Positions 1 through 7,771 are shown, counted from the stretch's first letter. The stretch is DNA of 64,000 bases from Myxococcales bacterium (GCA_023898405.1 CP060221.1:1565501-1629500), one strand, 5' to 3'. The notes: a model not told the origin generated them from the letters alone. Numbers and translations: made by a program.

Positions 1-1056
1 TTAACAAAATTTTTAAGCACAGAATTTTGTCGTGTAAGTGATGAGATAGCCAAAGAAATTTGTGAAAGAGCCAAGCTTAGTCCTCGAATGCGATCGGATA
101 AAGCAGGGCGTACTGAGGCAGAAGCAATTTTTAAATCAATTCAAGAAACGAAGCTTTCGGGTCCTCCAACCAATTGTCTTTCTCCGCTTAATGAGGAAGC
201 GATTACCAAGGCTTTGTATTGGCTTTTTGTTGAGTCAAATCGTAGGCGGGCTTTGGAGAAAGAATCAGATTTGAAAGAATTAAATGCCCAGGTGCTTGCT
301 GCTCCCAAGCCTGCGGTAAAGAAAGCATCCAAAGCAAGCAAACAGGCAGAATTTAATTTTGAAGCTCAAGCAGAAGCTTCTCAAACTTCTACTGCGGATA
401 AAGTGGAAGAAAAGATAGAGCAGTTTACCGATACAAAAGAGCAAGCAGTGCTCGATGAAGAACAGGGTTTTTTTGTGACGGCGGTCACTCGTCCTCCTAG
501 TGTTTATCGTGGAAATCCATTTCAGATTGAGGTAGGGCTTTTTTATGGTCGCTCTTTGCCCGCAGATGAATTGGTACAGGTTTATCGCTACGCAAATCGA
601 GTTCCATTGCAATATCAAGCGGCCGCCTGCGCTATGACTAAAGCTGTAATGTCTGTGCCTTGGAAGTCTTATGGGCTTCAGCAATCTCGCGGAGCTTTGC
701 CTGTGGGGCCCTTAGTCATCATGATTTCCATGAGTTCTGTGTGGGTGCCTTACACATCTGAATCAAAAGAAGCAGTAGCCCATTACCCAGAGATAATAAA
801 AGAATTGCGCTTGGCTTTGATGGAAGCCGGGCGTCGTTTGCAGCGTTTTTTAAATAAGCGAAAACGTCACTCAGATGAAGCAAAGAAACGTTCATACATC
901 GAAAAATATCTTGGTCCCATTCAAGAAGCCTTGAGTGAAATATTGGGCAATAAAATTGCTAAACCACAGCAACTATCGGAAGACTTAGAATTTATATTAG
1001 AAAAGGGTCGAGCTCATAAAGCGGTGAAAATGGCCAAACATCATATAGGAAAATAA
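1..1056 (+). CDS. top6B: DNA topoisomerase VI subunit B (5' end outside window)
   Basis: The reading frame is open from base 1, so the gene starts upstream and only the last 351 residues are present. The C-terminal half matches the Top6B transducer domain: NPFQIEVGLFYGR, then RYANRVPLQYQ, a TKAV segment, SVWVPYTSESKEA and a PEIIKELRLALMEAGRRL helix, all typical of archaeal Top6B. The GHKL ATPase part is missing because of the window edge. With subunit A it forms an A2B2 type IIB topoisomerase that passes one DNA duplex through another using ATP. About 75 residues of Ala/Lys/Glu-rich, low-complexity sequence (window residues about 95-165) precede the transducer domain and look like an extended linker. 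The stop codon abuts the start of the A subunit gene, so the two are surely co-translated. Confidence 0.93.
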   Translation, partial: LTKFLSTEFCRVSDEIAKEICERAKLSPRMRSDKAGRTEAEAIFKSIQETKLSGPPTNCLSPLNEEAITKALYWLFVESNRRRALEKESDLKELNAQVLAAPKPAVKKASKASKQAEFNFEAQAEASQTSTADKVEEKIEQFTDTKEQAVLDEEQGFFVTAVTRPPSVYRGNPFQIEVGLFYGRSLPADELVQVYRYANRVPLQYQAAACAMTKAVMSVPWKSYGLQQSRGALPVGPLVIMISMSSVWVPYTSESKEAVAHYPEIIKELRLALMEAGRRLQRFLNKRKRHSDEAKKRSYIEKYLGPIQEALSEILGNKIAKPQQLSEDLEFILEKGRAHKAVKMAKHHIGK

Positions 1057-2184
1057 ATGGCGAAGAAACGATTGAGCAGTAAAGATGATGCTAATACTTT
1101 GGCAGTGATTCAGCAGGCGGCATTAAAAATTCATGAGGCTATAACTAAGCGTAAAGCGCCAGAAATGAAATTGCCTGTACGATCTTTGGCAAATGTTACT
1201 TACAATAAAACTAAAGGCTTTTTTGAAATTGGAAAGAGCATCAAAAAAAGAACCTTGAGCGTAAATACTGTTAAAACTTTTGCTCAAACACTTAAGATGA
1301 TGTGTTTGAGTAGAGATTTGGTGCAGGCAGATGACTTTGCTACCAAACGAGATGCTTACTATCAATCAAAAAATTGGGGAGAAGCACGTTTTTTGGATCA
1401 GCCCGAATCCGATACTGTCATGGATGATATTGAGGCTATGTTTGCAATCGAGGGTGTATCGCGCGAACAATTGCGCTTTGTGCCTGACCAGCATGGTGGT
1501 GCTGTAGCTGGTGAGTTGAAAGTTATCGATTATAATCTTGAAAGCGGTGAGAAAATAGAAATCGATTGCACAAAATTTGGTTCGGGTGCCTATGCTGTTC
1601 CTTCTTGGGTTGAGCATCTTGAATTTAAAACCAACGCAAAATTTATTTTGTGTATTGAAACTCAAGGTATGTTTCAACGTTTGCAAAGCCACAATTATTG
1701 GCGCAGAGCAAATTGTATTTTGGTAAGCATGGGTGGGGTTCCTACACGAGCATGCAGAAGATTTGTACGCAGACTTTCTGAAAGCGCTAAGCTGCCTGTT
1801 TATGCTTTTACCGACTGTGATCCTTATGGAATTGGAAATATCTATCGTACTTTGAAAGTGGGCTCGGGAAATGCAGCTCACATCAATCGCTTTTTTTGTG
1901 TGCCGCATGCAAAATATTTGGGGCTTACGCCTGATGATATCGAGCACTATGGATTAGAAAAGGCAACACATCCTCTTGAAGAGCAAGATAAAAAACGGGC
2001 TCATGATGCATTAAAAAATGATCCCTTTTTTCAAGCTTATCCCGCGTGGCAAAAAGCTTTGAAAAAATTGCTCAAAATGCAGGTGAGAGCGGAACAGCAA
2101 GCTTTGAGTTTGCATGGGCTTAATTTTGTGATGGAAGAATATCTGCCTGACAAACTTAAAAATATAAAAAATTTCTTGCCATAA
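1057..2184 (+). CDS. top6A: DNA topoisomerase VI subunit A (Spo11-like)
   Basis: This is the DNA-cleaving subunit of topoisomerase VI. The winged-helix (5Y-CAP) part carries the active-site tyrosine region TKRDAYYQSKNWG followed by FLDQPESD, as in archaeal Top6A. The Toprim domain shows the metal-binding glutamate in CIETQGMFQRL and the DxD motif in TDCDPYG; the middle residue is Cys where archaeal proteins usually have Gly. Length (375 aa) is normal. The ATG directly follows the top6B stop. Its last 87 bases are repeated at 7155-7238, because the boundary with the next gene was duplicated around an inserted block; the copy here is the intact top6A end. Topoisomerase VI is mainly archaeal and plant, and occurs in scattered bacterial lineages. 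Confidence 0.93.
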   Translation: MAKKRLSSKDDANTLAVIQQAALKIHEAITKRKAPEMKLPVRSLANVTYNKTKGFFEIGKSIKKRTLSVNTVKTFAQTLKMMCLSRDLVQADDFATKRDAYYQSKNWGEARFLDQPESDTVMDDIEAMFAIEGVSREQLRFVPDQHGGAVAGELKVIDYNLESGEKIEIDCTKFGSGAYAVPSWVEHLEFKTNAKFILCIETQGMFQRLQSHNYWRRANCILVSMGGVPTRACRRFVRRLSESAKLPVYAFTDCDPYGIGNIYRTLKVGSGNAAHINRFFCVPHAKYLGLTPDDIEHYGLEKATHPLEEQDKKRAHDALKNDPFFQAYPAWQKALKKLLKMQVRAEQQALSLHGLNFVMEEYLPDKLKNIKNFLP

Positions 2185-2274
2185 AGGTTTTAAGTATATG
2201 AGCGCGGATTTGCTTGAAGAAAAAGTTAGAAAATTGTGTATCGATCAAATTCAGCGTCATATATTTTTATGTGC
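2099..2274 (+). repeat. Direct repeat A, left copy (top6A 3' end plus ferredoxin 5' end)
   Basis: These 176 bases match 7155-7327 with six substitutions and two small gaps (2 nt and 1 nt), about 95 percent identity. The copy holds the last codons of top6A, the spacer, and the first 25 codons of the ferredoxin gene. The two copies flank the accessory block; the left copy keeps top6A intact and the right copy keeps the ferredoxin intact. Confidence 0.9.
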
Positions 2275-2338
2275 AGTAGCATTTTTAGGGTGCTTGTACA
2301 TGGGCAAAAAGGAAAATTGGCCTTTGTCCTGCTTATGA
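2198..2338 (+). pseudogene. Truncated 5' copy of the [2Fe-2S] ferredoxin gene
   Basis: The first 25 codons match the intact ferredoxin at 7251-7616 and follow top6A by 13 bases. After the first cluster cysteine (codon 25) the homology stops and the frame runs into unrelated sequence for 21 codons to a TGA. The remaining three cysteines needed for a [2Fe-2S] cluster are missing, so it cannot be a functional ferredoxin. It marks the original position of the gene just behind top6A and the left edge of the inserted block. Confidence 0.8.
2275..2310 (+). repeat. Direct repeat B, left copy (block end)
   Basis: This 36-base stretch starts exactly where repeat A ends. It matches 7119-7156 with two inserted bases and a few substitutions (shared core TTTTTAGGG...CTTGTACATG.GCAAAAA). 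The order A-B ... B'-A' shows that B marks the inner ends of the inserted block. No other copy was seen in the window. Confidence 0.7.
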
Positions 2339-2387
2339 GCTGAGAAATTAGGTGTTTTATATTCCAGGAATACGTCTATGGAACTAA

Positions 2388-3236
2388 CTATCTAGGACGA
2401 AGCCATGGTGGCAAGGGCTCTAAAATTATCCGGCTCACAGTACGACGAATTTGTATGGTTCCAATTACTGAAAGTTCCAGATTTTGCAGGCAAGCTTCCA
2501 TTGGATTTAAATCCCTGCTCACGTAAATTTTTTTGTCATCCTCAGCATTCGGTTCATCAATGAAATTGGCAATACCCTTGAGGCCAGAGTGAACGGGTAT
2601 CCAATCATCTGAGCCAAATTTAATGTGAGAAACCGTCATGAAACCAAAAGGTTGTGCAATAGGATCCAATAATTTTTGGGCCAAAACCTCGCTTGGAGTA
2701 AATAGGTAGCGAGCTTGCCGATCAATTTGGAAAAAAGATGGAGGATAGGCCGCTTCCACAAGATGAAGTATTTGGTTTATTTCATCAATAATAGCGTTAT
2801 ATTCACAGTCATTCTCGACGCTTGATTTATTAAGTGATTTTTCTAAATCCAGTAGTTCTAAGGCTCTTTGTCGTAACTGCTTAAATTTTTTATAAAAATA
2901 TTGAGCAGAATTATCGGCATAAATGACCGTGTCGCAGGTGATTCTTGACCCATCACCTTTCCACGAGATCACGGGATCTTGTGAGTGAAAAATATTTTCA
3001 GCGCTAATGGGACCCGTAGGCATGATATGGAAATATCGTCTTGATCGTAAATCTGAATAAGTTCGCAGGATTTCGTATTGCTTGCTTCGGCCAATAGTTT
3101 TCAGCGTTTTTAAGCTATCTACAGCATCGGGGGCATAAGGCTGAAAATGGCTGGGTATGCTTGCTGCTGCAGCATTTTGTGCAGATAAGAAAAGGCACCG
3201 AAATACCAGGGTAGTGCAACAAAAAATTTGTTTCAT
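2388..3236 (-). CDS. Secreted protein of unknown function
   Basis: The ATG at 3236 gives 282 residues beginning MKQIFCCTTLVFRCLFL, a plausible Sec signal peptide ending near the AAAA stretch; a TTG four codons upstream is less likely. The mature part is soluble and mixed in composition, with a mid-region rich in Leu, Lys and Glu that may be helical, and a C-terminal stretch ending in PLPPWLRPR. I recognise no family. It is the last gene of the minus-strand operon in the inserted block, 46 bases after the membrane-anchored protein at 3283-3672. Exported location is an inference from the signal peptide. Confidence 0.7.
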   Translation of the reverse strand: MKQIFCCTTLVFRCLFLSAQNAAAASIPSHFQPYAPDAVDSLKTLKTIGRSKQYEILRTYSDLRSRRYFHIMPTGPISAENIFHSQDPVISWKGDGSRITCDTVIYADNSAQYFYKKFKQLRQRALELLDLEKSLNKSSVENDCEYNAIIDEINQILHLVEAAYPPSFFQIDRQARYLFTPSEVLAQKLLDPIAQPFGFMTVSHIKFGSDDWIPVHSGLKGIANFIDEPNAEDDKKIYVSRDLNPMEACLQNLELSVIGTIQIRRTVSRIILEPLPPWLRPR

Positions 3237-3282
3237 GACAAAATCCAAAGTTGGGTGGCTGAAAAACAGACAGGGGTTCCTC

Positions 3283-3672
3283 CTAAGCGTCGCTGAGGAG
3301 GAGCGCTACTTTGATTTCAAAGAACTTATCACGGGTGCTAAGCAGAGTTTTGAGGTGCTCCATTTCGGCAGTCGATAGAGCTCCTCGATTAGCTAACTCA
3401 ATGTAATTTCTATCAATAATCTTTTTGTCGATGCGTTCAATTTTTTGCTCCAGCTCCTCTAAGCTCAACTCAGGATGCTTATCATTTACGGGCTCTAAGA
3501 ATGATTCCGGTTCTGTGCTATTGTCTGTGTCCAGCGTGCGAGCGCGGGAGTGGGGTGCTGGCACAATGCCTTCTTGGAATGCGCTTTCGTCAGGAGCGAC
3601 CTTATGATTACTTACCAATATCGCTACAATGAAGATCAAGCCTATGAGCGAGATGAGCAGTGCTTTAAACAT
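3283..3672 (-). CDS. Small membrane-anchored protein of unknown function
   Basis: This 129-residue protein has one N-terminal hydrophobic segment (ALLISLIGLIFIVAILV, about residues 4-20) that is probably an uncleaved anchor. A Pro/Ser/Asp-rich linker follows, then a charged, helix-prone region (LSLEELEQKIERIDKKI). Its ATG overlaps the stop of the preceding gene by one base (TAATG), showing translational coupling. No family is recognised. The topology suggests a periplasmic coiled-coil domain tethered to the inner membrane, working with the other exported products of the same operon. Confidence 0.7.
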   Translation of the reverse strand: MFKALLISLIGLIFIVAILVSNHKVAPDESAFQEGIVPAPHSRARTLDTDNSTEPESFLEPVNDKHPELSLEELEQKIERIDKKIIDRNYIELANRGALSTAEMEHLKTLLSTRDKFFEIKVALLLSDA

Positions 3673-3980
3673 TAGTGAAAATCTCCATGTTTTTTTAGGA
3701 CCTGGTCAACATATTCCTTGAGCTGTGTGCGCGTTGCTTGACATTTCACGATAGCATAGCCAAGCGTAGTGGCGAAATCTTTGAGAGTGTTGGGTTGCTG
3801 GGCGATAAAATGGGCTTCATTATCCAGACAGCTGTGTATTTGTTTTTCAGACTGCCCTTTTATTGAAATTTCTGATGTGTTTATTTTTTGTAGTGAGGCC
3901 TCAATAGGTACATGTTCTTTGTGATGCGAACATGAGGCAATGAGCACTAATAACGTACCGATGACTATCGGATTTTTCAT
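3672..3980 (-). CDS. Small predicted lipoprotein
   Basis: The product is 102 residues starting MKNPIVIGTLLVL, with lipobox LIASC; the cysteine would be lipidated. I prefer the ATG at 3980, which has GGAG seven bases upstream, over one four codons earlier. The ATG overlaps the stop of the preceding gene (ATGA). The mature part has two further cysteines and no recognisable domain. It belongs to the five-gene exported-protein operon of the inserted block. Confidence 0.7.
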   Translation of the reverse strand: MKNPIVIGTLLVLIASCSHHKEHVPIEASLQKINTSEISIKGQSEKQIHSCLDNEAHFIAQQPNTLKDFATTLGYAIVKCQATRTQLKEYVDQVLKKHGDFH

Positions 3981-4960
3981 TGTATTCTCCATGAAATTTT
4001 AACGCTATTTTCATAAAATTGGTCAGAGTAGAAGGCTTCTTTAAAGTGTGCTTTAGAAGAAAACATTTTCAATTCCAAGGAGCCTGAGAATTCAGAAAAC
4101 CAATGAGTTAAAATTGATTTTAGATTTATCGTGTCGTGATTTTTTATGTTTTCCTTAACGAGACCCAAGGAAATTTCTGCGCCGATGAGGGCCGCTTTCA
4201 TGTAGTTGGCTGAACTTTTATAATCATCCGATTGTATCAACGAAGCTGTTTTTTCATAAATATTCCAAGCCTTATCGATGAGTTCTGGAGCATAGGTCTC
4301 TTCATGAAAAATGCTTGCGGAAAAATTTGATCCTACCGTCATGCGGCGATGTTCCAAATCGCAGGCAAAAAAACGGTTATTAGCAACAATATCTGAGCCA
4401 GCAAGAATAGGATTTTCAAGAAATCCTGATCCCAAGGGAACAATTTGAGTGACGGTCTTGAGCAGCGATTCATCCTTAAGTTCTACGATGAGAGCTGCAG
4501 CAGAACTATTTCTTTGAGTTTCTTTGAGTAAAATATCTTTTTCGGGGACCTGAAAATGTCCGGCCGCAAATTGGATAAGTGCAGCCTTGTTTTCCTTGGG
4601 TACCAGTCTTTTCATAGACCATTTTCGTGGCGTTCTAAAGGAACTGGGAGGAGACTGAAAATTCTCTTCCTTGCTCATGAATAAAATATCCTGCTTCAGG
4701 AGATGGCAGTATGGAGAATCAGGATCGTCGAGACAAACGTTGTATAGACCCTTTTTATGGGCGATATTGCTTTCAAGTTTAGTGCAATCAATTTTAGCCA
4801 GTGTGCTTAAATCCCGTGCTGATACAACGTAAGATCGCTGATAAATGATATATTTTTTGCCCATCTTTATGAGTGCATAGGGCTGATCGTTGAAGCTGAA
4901 ATCCTGGGTATTTCCACTGGTTACGATGAAAAATGCAATAATAATCGCGCTTAATTTCAT
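3977..4960 (-). CDS. Secreted protein of unknown function
   Basis: The 327-residue product starts with a signal peptide (MKLSAIIIAFFIVTSGNTQ). Upstream of the ATG is GCGAGGA at good spacing. The mature protein contains at least four cysteines, a cluster of them near residues 58-85, and an FSFNDQPYALIKMGKKYI segment near the new N-terminus. I recognise no family. It overlaps the lipoprotein gene downstream by four bases and sits 13 bases after the remnant at 4974-5234, so it is an internal gene of the operon. Confidence 0.7.
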   Translation of the reverse strand: MKLSAIIIAFFIVTSGNTQDFSFNDQPYALIKMGKKYIIYQRSYVVSARDLSTLAKIDCTKLESNIAHKKGLYNVCLDDPDSPYCHLLKQDILFMSKEENFQSPPSSFRTPRKWSMKRLVPKENKAALIQFAAGHFQVPEKDILLKETQRNSSAAALIVELKDESLLKTVTQIVPLGSGFLENPILAGSDIVANNRFFACDLEHRRMTVGSNFSASIFHEETYAPELIDKAWNIYEKTASLIQSDDYKSSANYMKAALIGAEISLGLVKENIKNHDTINLKSILTHWFSEFSGSLELKMFSSKAHFKEAFYSDQFYENSVKISWRIQ

Positions 4961-4973
4961 GTGAATATCCTCG

Positions 4974-5234
4974 CTATTCGTTCATAAATCCAGTAGCAGC
5001 AGAACGCCATTTGGCTTCAGTTCTGCTCCATCTTTCTTCGACGCTACGGTTATATTTTTGTCGAAATTTAGATTGCGCTGAATCGCTGCCAAAAATGGCA
5101 TCCAATCCTCGAATGAACCAAACTGCACCCTGGCAATAGATATTAAAAAATCCGCAGGTTTGATTAATACCTTCAGCAACAACCATTGCTCCATTTGCTG
5201 TTCTCGTTGGGATAATAGCCTCAACATGGTGGTC
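4974..5234 (-). pseudogene. In-frame continuation of the coiled-coil protein after a TGA stop
   Basis: The frame of the gene at 5235-6341 continues without interruption for 86 codons after its TGA, reading DHHVEAIIPTRT and then a hydrophobic, Cys-containing stretch (NQTCGFFNIYCQGAVWF) and a basic tail. The first ATG in this part is at 5186 and lacks a clear ribosome binding site. The simplest reading is that the original protein was about 455 residues and a point mutation created the TGA. Other genes here end in TGA, so recoding of TGA is unlikely. A separately started 70-residue product remains possible. Confidence 0.55.
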
Positions 5235-6341
5235 TCATGAAAAAATCGGTGTTGCCATACTCGAAAGGACGCGTCCGATAAGCTCACCTTTAAGAGTTTT
5301 AGCTATTTCGTCCTTTTCTTCTCGGGAATACATCTCATCTTCATCGTTCCACGCAATGCTGAATTGATCGTTGTCATCCATGTCTTCAATCACGTTGTTG
5401 TAAGATTCTCTAGAAAAAAAACCACCCTCACTCGAAGCAGTGGCGATTTTTTGTGTCCATCGGGTATCGTAGTTAAGGTGAGCAGTTCCACCTTCTAATT
5501 TAGAATAAAAAAGCAACCATTGCTGGAGCGTTGTCTTCAGGGCTGTAAGTTTATTGTTGCGAGAGTCGATATCGGCATAAATATTATGAAGAGCATATTC
5601 AGCGGATTCGAGTTCGCTTTTGGCGAAGCGGTGATCTAGAGCGAGCTCAAAGTAGTGATCTTTTAGAGTCGATAATCGGTCTTTAAGTTCTTGTTTCTCT
5701 TCTTTCTTGAGTCGCAATTCTTCTTTTAATGACGAGCACTCGGCAGCGCATGTTGCAAGCTGCGAATAAAGACGCTCGATGGTCTTTTCCATAATGGGGA
5801 GCTTTTCTTCCACATCAATAATCTCGCGAATCTCAGGCAAATTTTCTAAATTAAAAACATTTTTTTTGGCCTCAATGACTTCTTCTTGTCGTTCTTTATA
5901 AGAGACGCTGAGATCCATGATTTCTTGTGAAATACTATTCATGCGCTCGGTGAGACTATGGGAGAGCTTTTGAACGTCTTTAACTTCTTGACAAAGCCCT
6001 AGGTTGCCATTGGCCATATAGCCAGAAATATTTACCAAACCAAAAGTGGGCGGCGAAACCCAAACAGTTTTACAGTTTTCATGATCTCTGAGCAATGTAG
6101 ACGTTGTATTGTTTTGAATTGCTAAGGCTCCACATTTACTTACGAATGCTGATGGAGCAGCCAACGTCAGTGAAGAAAAATTTAAAAATACTAAGAAAAA
6201 AAAGAGAGCATAAGAGCTAAACCTCATCAAAAAATTTAGAAATAATCGATATTTTTTGGATGAGTTCATTGGGGAAATTGATTGATTTTTTATTTTTTGT
6301 GAATTTTCGTTGCGTTCTTTAGGTTTATTTTTGAGGAACAT
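5235..6341 (-). CDS. Secreted coiled-coil protein, probably truncated by a nonsense codon
   Basis: The 368-residue product has a hydrophobic segment (FSSYALFFFLVFLNFSSLTLA) that would act as a signal peptide; the start may be the ATG at 6269, which gives a normal-length signal. Residues about 120-290 are strongly heptad-like (KLSHSLTERMNSISQEIM ... EELRLKKEEKQELKDRL), that is, a long coiled coil. The tail is acidic. The frame stays open after the TGA (see 4974-5234), so the C-terminus is likely lost. It is the first gene of the exported-protein operon and begins about 60 bases from the IS91 remnant. Function unknown. Confidence 0.65.
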   Translation of the reverse strand: MFLKNKPKERNENSQKIKNQSISPMNSSKKYRLFLNFLMRFSSYALFFFLVFLNFSSLTLAAPSAFVSKCGALAIQNNTTSTLLRDHENCKTVWVSPPTFGLVNISGYMANGNLGLCQEVKDVQKLSHSLTERMNSISQEIMDLSVSYKERQEEVIEAKKNVFNLENLPEIREIIDVEEKLPIMEKTIERLYSQLATCAAECSSLKEELRLKKEEKQELKDRLSTLKDHYFELALDHRFAKSELESAEYALHNIYADIDSRNNKLTALKTTLQQWLLFYSKLEGGTAHLNYDTRWTQKIATASSEGGFFSRESYNNVIEDMDDNDQFSIAWNDEDEMYSREEKDEIAKTLKGELIGRVLSSMATPIFS

Positions 6342-6402
6342 TTTCGCGTGGGCGGCTTATCCGCTCCGCATTCATTGCTGTTTGGAAAAGCGAATTAGTT
6401 AA

Positions 6403-6865
6403 GGGGAGCACGATGAGTTGTTGGAGAAACAGCCTCTGTTAGCCAAGTGCTATGCAGCATCGGTCAGATATTTGAGTGCTTTTGGCTTAAGTTCTGGTAA
6501 TTTTAACACTTAAGTCTAAATGGCGAGATGGGACTGAAAAAATTTGATTAACACCTAAAAATTTAATAGAGCGGCTTATTGCCTTAATACCCCCACCAAA
6601 GAAAAATCAGATAAGTTATCATGGCTTTTTTGGGCCAAATTCTAAACTGCGTAAGCAAATAGTCGCTGAGAAAGACAAATTTGGCCACAAAAGCATTAGG
6701 CAAAAAATAGGGCGTCCTGATTTTGCTAAGCTGATGGCGCGTGTACTTGAAATTGACGTGCTTGAATGTCCCCGTTGTAAATCACGCATGCAGAGGATTT
6801 CATTCATACAAGATCCAAAGATTTTGGATATTCTTAAATCATTAAAATGGGAACCGCGCCACTAG
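6403..6865 (+). pseudogene. Degraded IS91-family (Y2) transposase, C-terminal fragments
   Basis: Two fragments in different frames match the end of IS91/ISCR-type rolling-circle transposases. The first (6403-6510) reads EKQPLLAKCYAASVRYLSAFG. The second (6509-6865) reads LKSKWRDGTEKI, a TGA at 6545, then LTPKNLIERLIALIPPP, ISYHGFFGPNSKLRKQIV and the zinc-ribbon-like DVLECPRCKSRMQ, ending at a TAG. The catalytic HUH and tyrosine regions are absent. It is therefore an inactive relic with a deletion, a frame change and a nonsense codon. It lies next to the right end of the inserted block, where it may once have driven the insertion. Confidence 0.8.
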
Positions 6866-7118
6866 ATATTAAAGAGCCAGCATCTTGTACGATTGAATAT
6901 GATCTTGAGCAAGTTGGTAACACATCCGAAGAAGATCTTTTCATCAAGTAAGTTTGGAACCAAAATGCTTTTATGCTTCAAGCGGTTCCGGTTCTAGGGT
7001 GAAACTACGCCTATTTTAGACTAAATAGCCGATTTAGGCCTATAAAACCAGGCTAGCCATTGGATCCTCGCATCAGAATCCTTGTTTCTTGGTCCCAATT
7101 TCCTAGAAATCTTGCCCG

Positions 7119-7156
7119 AGTAGCAATTTTTAGGGAGCCTTGTACATGAGCAAAAA
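7119..7156 (+). repeat. Direct repeat B, right copy
   Basis: This copy matches 2275-2310 and touches the start of repeat A'. Together the two B copies delimit the inserted block. The stretch 6866-7118 between the transposase remnant and this repeat holds no gene that I can support. Confidence 0.65.
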
Positions 7157-7327
7157 GCTTTGAGTTTGCATGGGCTTAATTTGGTGATGGAAGAATCTGC
7201 CTGACAAACTTAAAAATATAAAAAATTTCTTGCCATAAAGGTTTAAGTATATGAACGCGAATTTGCTTAAAGAAAAAGCTAAAAAATTGTGTATCGATCA
7301 AATTCAGCGTCATATATTTTTATGTGC
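7155..7327 (+). repeat. Direct repeat A, right copy
   Basis: This copy matches 2099-2274 at about 95 percent. It contains a dead 3' piece of top6A (with a 2-base deletion) and the working 5' end of the ferredoxin gene, including its upstream region, so the ferredoxin lost its link to the top6A transcript when the block came in. Confidence 0.9.
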
Positions 7328-7616
7328 CGATCAAACAAAACCAAAATGCTGTTCAAAAGAAGATTCTATTGAAGTATGGAATTATTTAAAAAAACGCCTG
7401 AATGAGCTCGGCTTAACTAAACAGGGCAGTGTATTTCGCAGCAAAGTTAATTGTTTGCAGCTTTGCACCAAAGGCCCTATCGCTGTGATTTATCCTGATA
7501 AAGTATGGTACCACTCGGTCAGTAAAGCGGTGATAGAACGAATTATTGAAGAGCATTTGATAGGAGGAAAAGTCGTTAAAGACTATGTTTTTAGCGATGG
7601 TACAAAGACAATTTGA
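7251..7616 (+). CDS. Thioredoxin-like [2Fe-2S] ferredoxin
   Basis: The 121-residue protein belongs to the thioredoxin-fold [2Fe-2S] ferredoxins (Azotobacter/Aquifex Fd4 type). The cluster ligands are visible as C25, a C33/C34 pair, and C-x3-C in [11 protein letters not shown]; the typical [13 protein letters not shown] segment and a final helix leading to EEHLIGG follow. Such proteins are small cytoplasmic electron carriers. Originally the gene followed top6A by 13 bases, and is now separated from it by the inserted block; its upstream region is the duplicated top6A end. Which promoter serves it now is unclear. Confidence 0.85.
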   Translation: MNANLLKEKAKKLCIDQIQRHIFLCADQTKPKCCSKEDSIEVWNYLKKRLNELGLTKQGSVFRSKVNCLQLCTKGPIAVIYPDKVWYHSVSKAVIERIIEEHLIGGKVVKDYVFSDGTKTI

Positions 7617-7674
7617 GCGCCCGTAGAAGAGCTAAGTTGTTCAGCGATTCTAAAATTGTTAAGGTTGTGTCCAG

Positions 7675-7771
7675 AAAAAGTTGAAAGGCTTCTTAATAAA
7701 TTTTTTTCACTAAGTCCTCGCGTGTGCTGCGGAATCGTTCAAAAATTTATTAAGAAGCCTTCCAACTTTTT
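7675..7771. repeat. Long hairpin element with 31-base arms
   Basis: Bases 7675-7705 and 7741-7771 are inverted repeats with one mismatch, around a 35-base loop. The loop (from 7712) contains AAGTCCT followed by GCTGCGG and GTTC, which recurs at 48806-48840 inside a second, less perfect hairpin. It could be a terminator for the ferredoxin gene, but the long arms and the repeated loop suggest a small repeated element. Confidence 0.65.

Larger units (their letters stand above)
2275..7154. mobile_element. Accessory block of about 4.9 kb inserted between top6A and the ferredoxin gene
   Basis: The block is bounded inside by short direct repeats B and outside by the 176-base repeats A. It splits a ferredoxin gene whose intact version lies at the right end. 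Inside are a minus-strand operon of five secreted or membrane-anchored proteins and a degraded IS91-family transposase close to the right end. IS91 elements move by rolling-circle replication and can carry neighbouring DNA, which fits a one-sided, transposase-poor cargo, although the long flanking duplication is not their usual product. I infer an old insertion, because the flanks have diverged by about 5 percent and the transposase is broken. Confidence 0.65.

Noticed and set aside
280..684. Minus-strand open frame inside top6B
   Set aside because: It is a shadow of the strongly conserved top6B frame; composition is not protein-like.
5235..5237. TGA as a recoded codon (Trp or selenocysteine)
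   Set aside because: Other genes in the window end in TGA, no other core gene contains an internal TGA, and no selenocysteine-type hairpin is evident after the codon.
4982..5287. 101-residue open frame overlapping the end of the coiled-coil gene
   Set aside because: It is in a different frame from the coiled-coil protein, has no ribosome binding site, and the alternative frame gives a better protein-like continuation.
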